A stretch of 5,136 nt of DNA from Bacteroidetes bacterium CG23_combo_of_CG06-09_8_20_14_all_32_9. Lineage in GTDB: Bacteria > Bacteroidota > Bacteroidia > Bacteroidales > GWA2-32-17. Below are positions 1 through 5,136 of the stretch, piece by piece. The translations under genes were made by a program, and so were the position numbers. The DNA is taken from NCBI GenBank assembly GCA_002771395.1, contig PCSS01000100.1:1-5136 (forward strand), read 5' to 3'. Numbering within the stretch: position 1 is the stretch's first letter; each line of letters opens with the position of its first letter. A model generated the notes under the pieces. That model was not told the DNA's origin, did no database searches, and was given only the letters and a program-made list of their open reading frames with translations.

Positions 1-15
1 CCAACGGGGCGGGCT

Positions 16-75
16 TACGAACTACGAATTTGCTTTTTTCGTAATTCGTAACTTCGTACTTAATTCGTACTTCGA
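16..75. repeat. Cluster of TTCGTA/TACGAA repeats, imperfect inverted repeat
   Basis: TACGAA occurs at 16-21 and 23-28, then TTCGTA at 38-43, 45-50, 53-58 and 64-69, with a further TTCGA at 71-75. TACGAATT (23-30) and AATTCGTA (43-50) pair perfectly, and the outer TACGAA and TTCGTA copies extend the fold past a small internal loop. No gene is seen here. I recall degenerate TTCGTAATTCGTA strings in intergenic DNA of Bacteroidota. Confidence 0.6.
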
Positions 76-130
76 TGGGGTAATAGTTTCAATCTTGTTT
101 TCCCAATCTTTTTTCAATCTCATCCCTTAT

Positions 131-163
131 AAACTTCAAAAGTTTCCAAAACTTTTGAAGTTT
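131..163 (-). terminator. 33-base palindrome downstream of murA, putative terminator or dispersed repeat
   Basis: AAACTTCAAAAGTTT (131-145) and AAACTTTTGAAGTTT (149-163) are perfect 15-base arms around three bases. It begins 38 bases past the murA stop codon, where a transcript end is expected. The stem is AT-rich and only TTT closes it on the minus strand, so it is a poor classical intrinsic terminator. It resembles the palindrome at 4936-4968 and may be the same kind of dispersed repeat. Confidence 0.5.
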
Positions 164-187
164 TGTTTAATGAATTAAAATTTGAAG

Positions 188-195
188 CAAAGATA
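188..195 (-). promoter_or_regulatory. -7-like element for a possible gene left of the window
   Basis: TATCTTTG on the minus strand is a full match to TAnnTTTG, just after the murA stop codon. No TTG lies at the usual distance upstream, and the following transcript would cross the palindrome at 131-163. It may be chance. Confidence 0.25.
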
Positions 196-201
196 CAATT
201 T

Positions 202-1509
202 TTAATTTAATCTTTTTATATATGCACCTATGTTATTAAGTCTTGCATCAATATTTTGATATCCCCTGTCAATTTGTTCTATATTGTGAATAATGCTTTT
301 GCCTTGTGCCGACATAGCGGCAATAAGTAATGCAATACCTGCACGAATGTCGGGCGACGACATGGTTGTGCTACGCAGAAGAAGCCGGTGGTCGAGTCCT
401 ATAACTGCTGCGCGGTGAGGGTCGCAGAGAATAATATGTGCACCCATTTGAATAAGTTTATCAACAAAAAATAAACGGCTTTCAAACATTTTCTGGTGAA
501 TAAGAACGCTGCCTTTGGCTTGTATGGCGACAACCAAAAAAACAGAGAGCAAGTCGGGAGTAAGTCCGGGCCATATAGCATCAGCAATTGTCATAATTGA
601 GCCATCAATAAAAGTTTCAATTTCATAATGTTTTTGTGGTGGAATAAAAATATCGTCACCACGTTTTTCGAGTATTATACCAAGTTTTTTAAATGATTCG
701 GGAATTATTCCGAGGTTGTTGTAAGAAACATTTTTAATTGTAAGTTGACTTTGTGTCATGGCTGCCATACCGATAAAACTGCCAATTTCAATCATATCGG
801 GTAGTATTTTGTGAGTTGTTCCGTTAAGTGTTATAACACCATCAATTGTTAATAAATTAGAACCAATACCGCTTATTTTTGCTCCCATGCGGTTGAGCAT
901 AAGGCATAATTGCTGTAAATAAGGTTCGCAGGCAGCATTAAAAATTGTGGTAGTCCCTTTTGCCAAAACGGCAGCCATAACAATATTTGCTGTACCGGTT
1001 ACAGAAGCTTCATCAAGAAGCATATAGTTACCGGTTAAATGTTTTCCTTCAACGGTAAAAAAATTTGTTGATGGATTGTAATTAAATTTTGCGCCAAGTT
1101 TTTCAAAACCTATAAAGTGTGTGTCTAATCTACGACGTCCAATTTCATCACCACCGGGTTTCGGAATACTTCCTTTGCCAAATCTACTAAGTAAGGGACC
1201 AACAATCATAATTGAGGCGCGAAGGGTTGTAGCCTGATTAGCGAATTTTTGAGTTTTAAGATAATCAATATTTACATTTTTGGCGCAAAAGCGATATTTT
1301 CCTGTTTCTATTTGTGTAATTTCAACTCCAAGGTCGGCAAGCAGTTCAATAAGTTTTGTAACATCTCTTATTTCCGGAATATTTTCAATTACAACTTCCT
1401 GGGAAGTAAGCAAAACTGCACAAATTACTTGAAGAGCTTCATTTTTAGCTCCTTGCGGATATATTTCACCGGCAAGCGGGTAGCCACCTGTAATTTCAAA
1501 AGTTGCCAT
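202..1509 (-). CDS. murA: UDP-N-acetylglucosamine 1-carboxyvinyltransferase (MurA), Asp-type active site
   Basis: This cytoplasmic enzyme transfers the enolpyruvyl group of phosphoenolpyruvate to UDP-GlcNAc, the first committed step of peptidoglycan synthesis. The protein has 435 residues, a normal length (E. coli MurA has 419), and shows the EPSP-synthase-like two-domain fold from end to end. By alignment from memory with E. coli MurA, K22 and N23 (AKNEA) match K22/N23, R126 matches R120, D319 (in TPDLLS) matches the catalytic D305, R345 matches R331, D387 and R389 match D369/R371, and R415 (IDRGYQ) matches R397. The loop residue that is Cys115 in E. coli is Asp here (D121, in PGGDEIGRRR). 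This is known from other lineages to keep activity but block fosfomycin alkylation. The ATG at 1509 gives the expected N-terminus (MATFEITGGYPLAGEI) and follows AT-rich sequence without a Shine-Dalgarno. The gene lies 198 bases after the DUF4290 gene with a folded repeat between them, and I see no TAnnTTTG promoter in that gap. Function is very secure. Confidence 0.97.
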   Translation of the reverse strand: MATFEITGGYPLAGEIYPQGAKNEALQVICAVLLTSQEVVIENIPEIRDVTKLIELLADLGVEITQIETGKYRFCAKNVNIDYLKTQKFANQATTLRASIMIVGPLLSRFGKGSIPKPGGDEIGRRRLDTHFIGFEKLGAKFNYNPSTNFFTVEGKHLTGNYMLLDEASVTGTANIVMAAVLAKGTTTIFNAACEPYLQQLCLMLNRMGAKISGIGSNLLTIDGVITLNGTTHKILPDMIEIGSFIGMAAMTQSQLTIKNVSYNNLGIIPESFKKLGIILEKRGDDIFIPPQKHYEIETFIDGSIMTIADAIWPGLTPDLLSVFLVVAIQAKGSVLIHQKMFESRLFFVDKLIQMGAHIILCDPHRAAVIGLDHRLLLRSTTMSSPDIRAGIALLIAAMSAQGKSIIHNIEQIDRGYQNIDARLNNIGAYIKRLN

Positions 1510-1566
1510 TATGATATACTGTAATAGTTAATAAATTGCATTTTTATATATATACTTTGAAACGTC

Positions 1567-1654
1567 ATAATTTGAGTTTTTATTTTTTTATGACCTCACC
1601 CCTGCTTCCTCTCCAGTTGGAGAGGGAAGTAAAAAAAGTAAAAACTCAAATTAT
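1567..1654. repeat. MITE-like nested inverted repeat upstream of murA
   Basis: The outer arms 1567-1590 and 1630-1654 (ATAATTTGAGTTTTTA... and its complement) pair over 24 positions with a single extra base. Nested inside, CTTCCTCTCCA (1605-1615) pairs with TGGAGAGGGAAG (1618-1629) with one bulge. Fourteen bases on the left side (CTCACCCC box, 1591-1604) remain unpaired. The inner part is far more GC-rich than the flanks. I recall similar CCTCACCCC...CTCTCC..GGAGAGGG boxes as dispersed intergenic repeats in Bacteroidota. A further inverted pair, TATACTGTAATAG (1515-1527) and CTATTGCAGTATA (1658-1670), matches at 12 of 13 positions and brackets the element. It could be a non-autonomous mobile element, and it would fold in a transcript crossing from DUF4290 into murA. 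Confidence 0.65.
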
Positions 1655-1707
1655 TCCCTATTGCAGTATAACAGGGTAAATGACAATTAATGACCTTTTC
1701 AAGTATA

Positions 1708-2331
1708 TTATCTTTGTTTTCGGTTGTTTCTTTTATAGGACTTATTAGTTTTGGGTTTTTGGTTTCTAAATAAGATATCGCGGGTTTCGTTCAGTCGCAT
1801 ATGATTTTTAACAAGTTTTATATGTCCGGCCATCTCGTTAATATCTGCAAAAATCTGCTCATCGCTTACGGCTTCTTTATTCCAAACAAGATAAAGTTTT
1901 TTCATGTGATTTGCCAGCATTTCAATAAGTATAGTTTTAGATTCGGAATCGGGCATTTCTGTAAATTTTTCTATAAATGCTCTTGCAATTCCTCCATAGT
2001 GTTTTAGTTTTATGTTGTTGGCAGGATATGGTATTTTATTCGGTTTTTTTAACAATTCTTCTCGTTTTGTAATTTCGCATGGATAGTCAATATCAAGTTG
2101 ATAATTTGACATTTGTGCCAATTGATTCCATAGTTTAATTTTAAATTCAGCATTTTCGCGCATACTTGGAGTAAAATTTGCCATTATATTAATTATGGCT
2201 TTTGCCATTTTGTTACGTTCTTCGCGCAAATTAACTGTTATTACATAATCAATTAAATTCTGAATATGGCGTCCATATTCGGGAAAAATCAACTTTTCCC
2301 GCTGTGAATTGTAATATTCTTTAGTATCCAT
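1708..2331 (-). CDS. DUF4290 family protein, function unknown
   Basis: The 207-residue protein matches the DUF4290 family, which I know only from Bacteroidota. The recognisable family pattern is an N-terminal YNSQREKLIFPEYGRHIQ (residues 7-24), then REERNKMAKAIINIMAN (36-52), FKIKLWNQLAQMSNYQLDIDYP (63-84) and HYGGIARAFIEKF (111-123). It is predicted soluble and largely helical, with no signal peptide or membrane segment. The last 20 or so residues are rich in Lys, Arg and Asn (for example KSYKRNNRKQR), which could bind nucleic acid, but that is only inference. Its ATG lies 16 bases after the helicase stop codon, so the two are probably co-transcribed, and murA follows. I recall DUF4290 beside murA in other Bacteroidota. 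No catalytic motif is visible and no function should be assigned. Family assignment rests on remembered sequence similarity. Confidence 0.9.
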   Translation of the reverse strand: MDTKEYYNSQREKLIFPEYGRHIQNLIDYVITVNLREERNKMAKAIINIMANFTPSMRENAEFKIKLWNQLAQMSNYQLDIDYPCEITKREELLKKPNKIPYPANNIKLKHYGGIARAFIEKFTEMPDSESKTILIEMLANHMKKLYLVWNKEAVSDEQIFADINEMAGHIKLVKNHMRLNETRDILFRNQKPKTNKSYKRNNRKQR

Positions 2332-2347
2332 AAATACAATTATTTAA

Positions 2348-4666
2348 TTAGTTTGAGTGAATTATTTTTAATTTGGCAAATTTTAACAATAATTGTTTTT
2401 CACCGCTTACATCAAATTGAATTAATGCTTTAGTATTCGGATTATCTCCTTTAATTTTAATAACAGTTCCTTTACCGAACCTGTTGTGAATTACTGTCAT
2501 TCCTTTTTCAATATTCGGTATATCGGTGCTATTATCAGCAAGATTAATTTTTCTTTTGTCAACGGTCAAATGTACGAATTTTTTTTCTTTTAAATTCAAA
2601 TTAATTGCAGGTTTAAACATTTTGCTTTGTAAATGTTTAGTTTTAACATTTAATTTTCCTTTAAAAGCGGCAGGTTCGGTTTGTTTTTGAACTTCAAGGG
2701 GCAGGTCAAGATAATTGCTGTTAATTTCGTTTAAAAAACTGCTTGGCTGACACAAAATAAGTTCTCCCCATTTGTAACGATGTTCGGCAAAAGAAATATT
2801 GGCTATTTTGCGGGCACGCGTCAGTGCTACGTAAAAAAGACGACGTTCTTCTTCAATATTTTCGGGGGGTACGCCATTATAATAAAGAGGAAATAATTCG
2901 TGCACAACACCAACAATAAATACACAATTAAATTCCAATCCTTTTGCCGAGTGAACTGTCATAAGCGCCACACGGTCTTGGTTTTCTTTATCATCTTCGT
3001 TATCCAAATCGGTAAGTAATGAAACGTTTTCAAGGAAATTTTCAAGTAACACAGGTTCATCGGGATTATCGGCTAATGTGGTGTCGCAAAAATCTTTTAT
3101 GCCGTTTAAAAGCTCTTCAACATTTTGTTTGCGGGTAAATCCTTCCTGCGATTTTTCGGCTTCAAGTTGACGTAAAATTCCAGTATGGCTTACAATATAG
3201 GTTGCAAGTTCAAAAGCATTATTTTGTTGTAAACGGCCGGTAAAATGTTCAATTATACTTTTGAAGTTCATTAGTTTAGAAATTGTTCCTTGCGAGAGTT
3301 CCTTTGCAAGTAATTCGGAATTTATTAAAACTTTCCATAAACTTATTTGGTTTGATATAGCAATTAATTCTATTTTCTCTAAAGTGGTTTTGCCAATTCC
3401 CCGAACCGGAAAATTTATGATACGTTTTAGAGCTTCGTCGTCATTATGGTTAATTATCAACCTAAAATAAGCAATAACGTTTTTAATTTCTTTGCGTTGA
3501 TAAAATGATAATCCGCCATAAACTTTATATGGAATTCCATTGCGGCGTAATGCTTCTTCAAAAATACGCGACTGGGCATTTATTCTGTAAAGAATTACAA
3601 AGTCGCTGTAAGTAAAGTTATTTCGAGTCTTATAGTCTTTTAACATATTAGCAACAACATATCCTTCTTCGGTATCGGTAAGTGCTTTTTGAACCTTAAT
3701 TTTTTCGCCCATCTCATTATTGCTCCAAATAGTTTTAGGAATACGGTTGCGATTGTAGCTTATAAGACTATTGGCAGCTTCTACAATGGTTTTTGTTGAA
3801 CGGTAGTTTTGTTCAAGTTTATAAAGTTTGTAAGCAGGATAATCTTTTTTGAAATTCAGGATGTTTTCAATTTTTGCACCTCTGAAAGAATAAATGCTTT
3901 GTGAATCATCACCAACCACGGAAATATTTTGATTAAAAGAGCTTAATCTTTTAATAATAAGGTATTGTACATAATTTGTATCCTGATACTCATCAACCAG
4001 TAAATAATGAAATTGTTTCTGATATTTTTCGGTGATGTCGTTATTATTGCGAAACAAAATTATTGTATTCATCAATAAATCATCAAAATCCATAGAATCG
4101 GAAGCCTTTAACCGATTTTGATAAATAGTATAAATTTTTCCAATTTCGGGTTTTCTCATCCTTTTATCTTGCTCCTGAATAATAGTGCTGTTAATATAAT
4201 TGGCAGGTATTACAAGATTATTTTTTGCCATGCTTATACGCCCATGAATTTCGGAAGCTTTATATTGTTTATCGTCTAGTTTAAGGTCTTTAATTACTGA
4301 TTTTATAAGGCTTTTGGAGTCGTCAGCATCATAAATTGTGTACTTTTGAGAAAAACCTAAATGGCTACATTCAATTCTTAATATTTTGGCAAAGATGCTA
4401 TGAAATGTACCCATCCAAAGATAACGTGAAGTTTCAAAACCAACTAACGAAGTAATACGTTCTTTCATTTCTTTAGCAGCTTTGTTTGTAAACGTTAATG
4501 CCATTATATTTCCTGCAAAAATTCCCTGCTCAAGCAAATAAGCTATACGATAGGTTAATACACGGGTTTTCCCCGAACCCGCACCTGCAATAATAAGGTT
4601 TGGTCCATTGTAATTAATAACAGCCTCACGTTGTGATGGATTTAAGTCGTTTAAAATATTTTTCAC
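2348..4666 (-). CDS. ATP-dependent DNA helicase, PcrA/UvrD type (SF1A, 3'-5')
   Basis: With the GTG start at 4664-4666 the protein has 772 residues, usual for PcrA/UvrD. All SF1A motifs are in order: Q motif NPSQREAV (about 9-16), Walker A AGAGSGKT (27-34), Ia ALTFTNKAAKEM (56-67), II VDEYQDT (224-230), III VVGDDSQSIYSFRG (251-264), IV LEQNYRS (284-290), V MTVHSAKGLEF (569-579) and VI EEERRLFYVALTRAR (605-619). A C-terminal PcrA-like Tudor-type segment (GMTVIHNRFGKGTV, about 722-735 onward) follows a variable linker. This family unwinds DNA 3' to 5' in excision repair, replication restart and removal of proteins from DNA. There is no nuclease domain, so it is not AddA or RecB. An in-frame ATG at 4742-4744 would add 26 residues (MIIFYNILIS...) with no counterpart in the family. 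The GTG codon starts the typical VKNILNDLNPSQREAV, and a -7-like element lies between the two starts, so I prefer GTG. The gene may be called pcrA or uvrD; sequence alone does not decide. Confidence 0.93.
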   Translation of the reverse strand: MKNILNDLNPSQREAVINYNGPNLIIAGAGSGKTRVLTYRIAYLLEQGIFAGNIMALTFTNKAAKEMKERITSLVGFETSRYLWMGTFHSIFAKILRIECSHLGFSQKYTIYDADDSKSLIKSVIKDLKLDDKQYKASEIHGRISMAKNNLVIPANYINSTIIQEQDKRMRKPEIGKIYTIYQNRLKASDSMDFDDLLMNTIILFRNNNDITEKYQKQFHYLLVDEYQDTNYVQYLIIKRLSSFNQNISVVGDDSQSIYSFRGAKIENILNFKKDYPAYKLYKLEQNYRSTKTIVEAANSLISYNRNRIPKTIWSNNEMGEKIKVQKALTDTEEGYVVANMLKDYKTRNNFTYSDFVILYRINAQSRIFEEALRRNGIPYKVYGGLSFYQRKEIKNVIAYFRLIINHNDDEALKRIINFPVRGIGKTTLEKIELIAISNQISLWKVLINSELLAKELSQGTISKLMNFKSIIEHFTGRLQQNNAFELATYIVSHTGILRQLEAEKSQEGFTRKQNVEELLNGIKDFCDTTLADNPDEPVLLENFLENVSLLTDLDNEDDKENQDRVALMTVHSAKGLEFNCVFIVGVVHELFPLYYNGVPPENIEEERRLFYVALTRARKIANISFAEHRYKWGELILCQPSSFLNEINSNYLDLPLEVQKQTEPAAFKGKLNVKTKHLQSKMFKPAINLNLKEKKFVHLTVDKRKINLADNSTDIPNIEKGMTVIHNRFGKGTVIKIKGDNPNTKALIQFDVSGEKQLLLKFAKLKIIHSN

Positions 4667-4691
4667 AGTATTATTTAATGGAATGGAAATA

Positions 4692-4699
4692 CAAAAATA
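4692..4699 (-). promoter_or_regulatory. -7-like element close to the helicase GTG start
   Basis: TATTTTTG matches TAnnTTTG and ends 25 bases before the GTG at 4666, which would give a short leader of about 20 bases. No TTG is found at the right distance upstream, so the promoter is only half supported. If real, the ATG at 4744 would be outside the transcript, in favour of the GTG start. Confidence 0.4.
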
Positions 4700-4748
4700 G
4701 AAATCAGAGCAATTAGAAATTAAAATGTTGTAAAAAATTATCATTCAC

Positions 4749-4781
4749 CCTGTTAAATGCGAAGCAAAATTATTTAACAGG
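4749..4781. repeat. Inverted repeat upstream of the helicase, possible operator
   Basis: CCTGTTAAAT (4749-4758) and ATTTAACAGG (4772-4781) form a perfect 10-base inverted repeat around 13 bases. The first base of a minus-strand -7-like box TAATTTTG (4772-4765) touches the right arm and the rest fills the spacer. The arrangement could be a regulator binding site or an RNA hairpin in a leader. No regulator gene is present in the window to support either reading. Confidence 0.5.
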
Positions 4782-4797
4782 ATTAACATGCTATCAA
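4765..4797 (-). promoter_or_regulatory. Candidate upstream helicase promoter overlapping the inverted repeat
   Basis: On the minus strand TTG (4797-4795) precedes TAATTTTG (4772-4765) by 22 bases, the long end of the spacing range for Bacteroidota promoters. Transcription from here would start ahead of the alternative helicase ATG at 4744. The element is short and the genome is AT-rich, so a chance match is possible. Confidence 0.35.
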
Positions 4798-4894
4798 TAA
4801 TTGCTCTTCAAGAACTTAACGGGACTTCTAAAAATCGCTTTTTTTCGTTGAGATTCGATTTTAAAATTACTCACATATTAATTGTTTTTTAAAA

Positions 4895-4922
4895 GTAGAG
4901 ACACACGTCCGTGTGTCTCTAC
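4895..4922. repeat. 28-base perfect palindrome, GTAGAGAC type (possible terminator)
   Basis: The arms GTAGAGACACACG and CGTGTGTCTCTAC pair perfectly over 13 bases around a two-base centre, in practice a 12-base stem with a GTCC loop. It is much more GC-rich than its surroundings. On the minus strand it is followed by TTTT, so it could end transcription from tRNA-Cys. I recall GTAGAGAC...GTCTCTAC palindromes as common dispersed intergenic repeats in Bacteroidota and cyanobacteria, so it may instead be a mobile REP-like element. Confidence 0.75.
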
Positions 4923-4935
4923 TCCGGTTTTTAAT

Positions 4936-4968
4936 AACTTTGCCAAAGTTTGAAACTTTAGCAAAGTT
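4936..4968 (-). repeat. 33-base palindrome with AAAGTTT core (possible tRNA-Cys transcript hairpin)
   Basis: Two 16-base arms flank a single central base. In the minus-strand transcript the arms (AACTTTGCTAAAGTTT and AAACTTTGGCAAAGTT) pair at every position, with one U-G wobble. In the plus-strand transcript the same position is a C-A mismatch, which suits a leftward transcript. It starts 39 bases past the end of tRNA-Cys. No T tract follows on the minus strand, so it is not a classical terminator alone. It shares its AAAGTTT-n-AAACTTT core and its length with the palindrome at 131-163. Confidence 0.7.
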
Positions 4969-5007
4969 AAAAAAATCTAATTTTTAGAACCCCCCTTAAT
5001 TCTTTTG

Positions 5008-5078
5008 AGGTCTCTTCCGGATTCGAACCGGAGTCTTCGGTTTTGCAGACCGGCGCCTAGCCACTCGGCCAAGAGACC
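5008..5078 (-). tRNA. tRNA-Cys (anticodon GCA)
   Basis: The 71-base cloverleaf reads on the minus strand. The acceptor stem GGTCTCT pairs fully with AGAGACC, followed by the discriminator T that cysteinyl-tRNA synthetase requires. The D arm has three clear pairs (GCC/GGC) around GAGTGGCTA. The anticodon loop is CTGCAAA with GCA as the anticodon. Its stem has four good pairs (CGGT/ACCG) and a C-A mismatch at the outer 27-43 position. The T arm is TCCGG-TTCGAAT-CCGGA with five pairs. The variable region is four bases. The 3' CCA is not encoded and must be added after transcription. A promoter sits directly upstream (5090-5118). Confidence 0.96.
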
Positions 5079-5089
5079 ATTTACAATTG

Positions 5090-5118
5090 CAAAAGTATGA
5101 AAATTTTTCTTTTCCCAA
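5090..5118 (-). promoter_or_regulatory. Bacteroidota-type promoter for tRNA-Cys
   Basis: On the minus strand TTG (5118-5116) is followed after 18 bases by TACTTTTG (5097-5090). This fits the Bacteroidota primary-sigma pattern of a -33 TTG and a -7 TAnnTTTG. The -7 element ends 11 bases before the first base of the tRNA, so transcription would start a few bases ahead of the mature 5' end. It is the best promoter in the window. Confidence 0.75.
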
Positions 5119-5136
5119 TGAATTCTTTTATAAAAA

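Larger units (their letters stand above)
4667..5007. other. Gene-free 341-base region between tRNA-Cys and the helicase
   Basis: No plausible coding sequence is seen on either strand, only short AT-rich frames. Read leftward it holds a 33-base palindrome (4936-4968), a 28-base palindrome (4895-4922), a weak 7-base inverted pair AAAATCG/CGATTTT (4831-4837 and 4856-4862), an inverted repeat (4749-4781) and two TAnnTTTG promoter-like boxes. The right part probably ends the tRNA transcript and the left part probably starts the helicase transcript. Confidence 0.7.

Noticed and set aside
1..120. Repeat cluster considered as a CRISPR array or origin
   Set aside because: The units are six bases long with irregular short gaps and both orientations, with no long repeats, spacers or DnaA-box set.
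399..587. 62-codon minus-strand open frame inside murA
   Set aside because: It overlaps murA in another frame, has no recognisable protein features and is best explained as a shadow frame.
1249..1524. 91-codon plus-strand open frame opposite the murA N-terminus
   Set aside because: It is antisense to a conserved coding region, with Phe/Tyr/Asn-rich composition typical of reversed AT-rich codons.
1801..2007. 68-codon plus-strand open frame opposite the DUF4290 gene
   Set aside because: It is antisense to a recognised family protein and has no family resemblance of its own.
3261..3470. 69-codon plus-strand open frame opposite the helicase
   Set aside because: It is antisense to conserved helicase sequence with no start-region or promoter support.
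2348..4666. Helicase considered as part of a defence or RecBCD/AddAB-type system
   Set aside because: There is no nuclease domain, no defence-type partner gene, and the C-terminal domain and neighbours fit a housekeeping PcrA/UvrD.
4667..5007. Region considered as a small RNA or riboswitch before the helicase
   Set aside because: The hairpins are simple palindromes without a recognisable riboswitch or known RNA core, and those near the tRNA fit 3'-end structures or dispersed repeats better.
5008..5078. tRNA 3' end considered as a phage or island attachment site
   Set aside because: No integrase gene is present and I found no second copy of the tRNA 3' end in the window.

Overview
The window looks like a housekeeping stretch of a low-GC Bacteroidota chromosome. 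Four things point there: a DUF4290-family protein, which I know only from this phylum; a MurA whose closest recalled relatives are Bacteroidales/Flavobacteriia proteins; AT-rich start regions without Shine-Dalgarno sequences; and promoter -7 elements of the form TAnnTTTG. I cannot name a genus.

All genes lie on the minus strand, so the reading order runs from the right end to the left. At the right is tRNA-Cys(GCA) (5078-5008) with a good Bacteroidota-type promoter. Next comes a 341-base gene-free stretch (4667-5007) that holds two strong palindromes (4936-4968 and 4895-4922), an inverted repeat (4749-4781) and -7-like promoter elements. Then follow a PcrA/UvrD-type SF1A helicase (most likely 4666-2348, GTG start), a DUF4290 protein of unknown function (2331-1708, 16 bases after the helicase stop) and murA (1509-202). 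The 198-base gap before murA contains a MITE-like nested inverted repeat. Left of murA (1-201) there is no gene. That stretch has a 33-base palindrome that may end the murA transcript, a weak -7-like element, and a cluster of TTCGTA/TACGAA repeats at the window edge.

The helicase and DUF4290 genes are close enough to be one transcription unit. I see no promoter directly before murA, so it may be read from upstream. The helicase acts in DNA repair and in clearing conflicts on DNA. MurA makes the first committed precursor of peptidoglycan. No shared pathway is obvious, and the grouping probably reflects inherited gene order.

I found no new multi-gene system here. The points most worth following are the Asp that replaces the fosfomycin-target Cys in MurA, the folded repeat element just upstream of murA, the helicase start and its inverted repeat, and the uncharacterised DUF4290 gene.
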